Under the pieces are notes generated by a model, which made no database searches, was not told the origin of the DNA, and saw only the letters and a program-made list of their open reading frames with translations. The translations under genes and the position numbers were made by a program. A stretch of DNA of 14,678 nucleotides from DASQDN01 sp035630195. GTDB taxonomy: Bacteria; Acidobacteriota; Terriglobia; Bryobacterales; Bryobacteraceae. The stretch lies in contig DASQLD010000505.1 in assembly GCA_035630195.1 (NCBI GenBank), forward strand, positions 1 to 14,678. Reading direction: 5' to 3'. This document shows positions 14,372 to 14,678 of the stretch, in pieces (within the stretch, counting starts at the first letter, position 1; each line of letters begins with the position of its first letter).

Positions 14372-14678
14372 GGAATGGCCAGACTCGCTCAACAGTTTTG
14401 CTGAGCAGCCAGCTTTTGTCGTCTTCGTTGAGAAACTTCATCTCATCGCGGACAACGCTGAGAGTCCTGGCATACTCGGTCTCCTTCTTTGACACCGGCC
14501 AATCCGTGCCCCACATCAGCCGCTGCGGTCCGAACGCAGCATGAAGGCGCTTCACATGCTCTTGCGCATCGAGCCAGGGGTAAGGCTGTTTCGACAGCGA
14601 CCAAGTGTGAGATATCTTGACGAATACTTTCAGATAGCGTTTCAAGGCGATGAGTTTTTCGAGCTCGGCGGGCTTGTC
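14364..14678 (-). CDS. Amidohydrolase-2 (TIM-barrel metal-dependent hydrolase) C-terminal part
   Basis: The C-terminal 104 residues of a protein that continues beyond the right edge; the frame is open to the last base. The sequence contains KVFVKISHTWSLS, then FGPQRLMWGTDWPV, in which the D of GTDWP is the conserved metal/catalytic aspartate of the amidohydrolase-2 (COG3618, dicarboxylate-lactone or L-fucono-lactonase type) family. It ends SKTVERVWPFPA, matching the usual 'N A xRxW/Y' terminal helix. Such enzymes often hydrolyse sugar lactones or decarboxylate aromatics; the substrate cannot be read from this part. It is convergent with nagA, 5 nt between stops. A TTG at 14645 is not the start because the protein fold clearly extends upstream. 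Confidence 0.82.
   Translation of the reverse strand, partial: DKPAELEKLIALKRYLKVFVKISHTWSLSKQPYPWLDAQEHVKRLHAAFGPQRLMWGTDWPVSKKETEYARTLSVVRDEMKFLNEDDKSWLLSKTVERVWPFPA

Overview
The window reads as chromosomal DNA from a free-living, moderately high-GC bacterium. An Acidobacteriota or similar soil lineage is my best guess from the gene mix (M48 protease fused to a Mog1/PsbP-like domain, YciF-type ferritin-like protein, stand-alone carboxyltransferase, YqjM-type ene-reductase). This is an impression from protein style and not a computed classification. Almost all of it is coding on one strand or the other, with two tRNA genes, two damaged genes, and no sign of phage, insertion sequences or CRISPR.

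Positions 27-3724 (minus strand) hold a tightly packed six-gene operon read leftwards: an SPFH/band-7 protein with a C-terminal zinc ribbon, a SpeD-type pyruvoyl decarboxylase, two DUF4178 proteins with N-terminal zinc ribbons (one with two membrane spans), a tiny membrane protein and a two-helix DUF350 protein. Neighbouring genes overlap (19 nt, ATGA, TGATG, TGATG) or abut (TAAATG), so they are probably translationally coupled. The operon probably continues past the left edge. It is the most interesting system here: a membrane-associated module that joins polyamine-type chemistry to an SPFH scaffold, with no settled function.

Positions 3829-4826 carry tRNA-Cys(GCA) and tRNA-Thr(UGU) on the plus strand. 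Between them lies an N-terminally truncated, frameshifted alpha/beta hydrolase pseudogene on the minus strand. Next come an old-yellow-enzyme ene-reductase (minus), then, read divergently from it, a ferritin-like stress protein and a small basic protein (plus). A carboxyltransferase (minus) and an AI-2E/PerM-type membrane protein (plus) are divergent, with only about 21-39 nt between their start codons. The AI-2E gene converges stop-to-stop on a two-gene minus-strand unit: a secreted M48 protease followed by a HAD phosphatase.

From 12050 the plus strand carries ilvE (branched-chain aminotransferase), a nested-hairpin terminator, and a nagA gene (GlcNAc-6-phosphate deacetylase). The nagA gene is complete except for one in-frame TAA at codon 192. 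It ends in a perfect hairpin shared with a convergent, partial amidohydrolase that runs off the right edge.

Metabolically the right two thirds looks like ordinary housekeeping (amino acid, amino sugar, acyl-CoA and envelope quality control). The left operon is the accessory or stress module.
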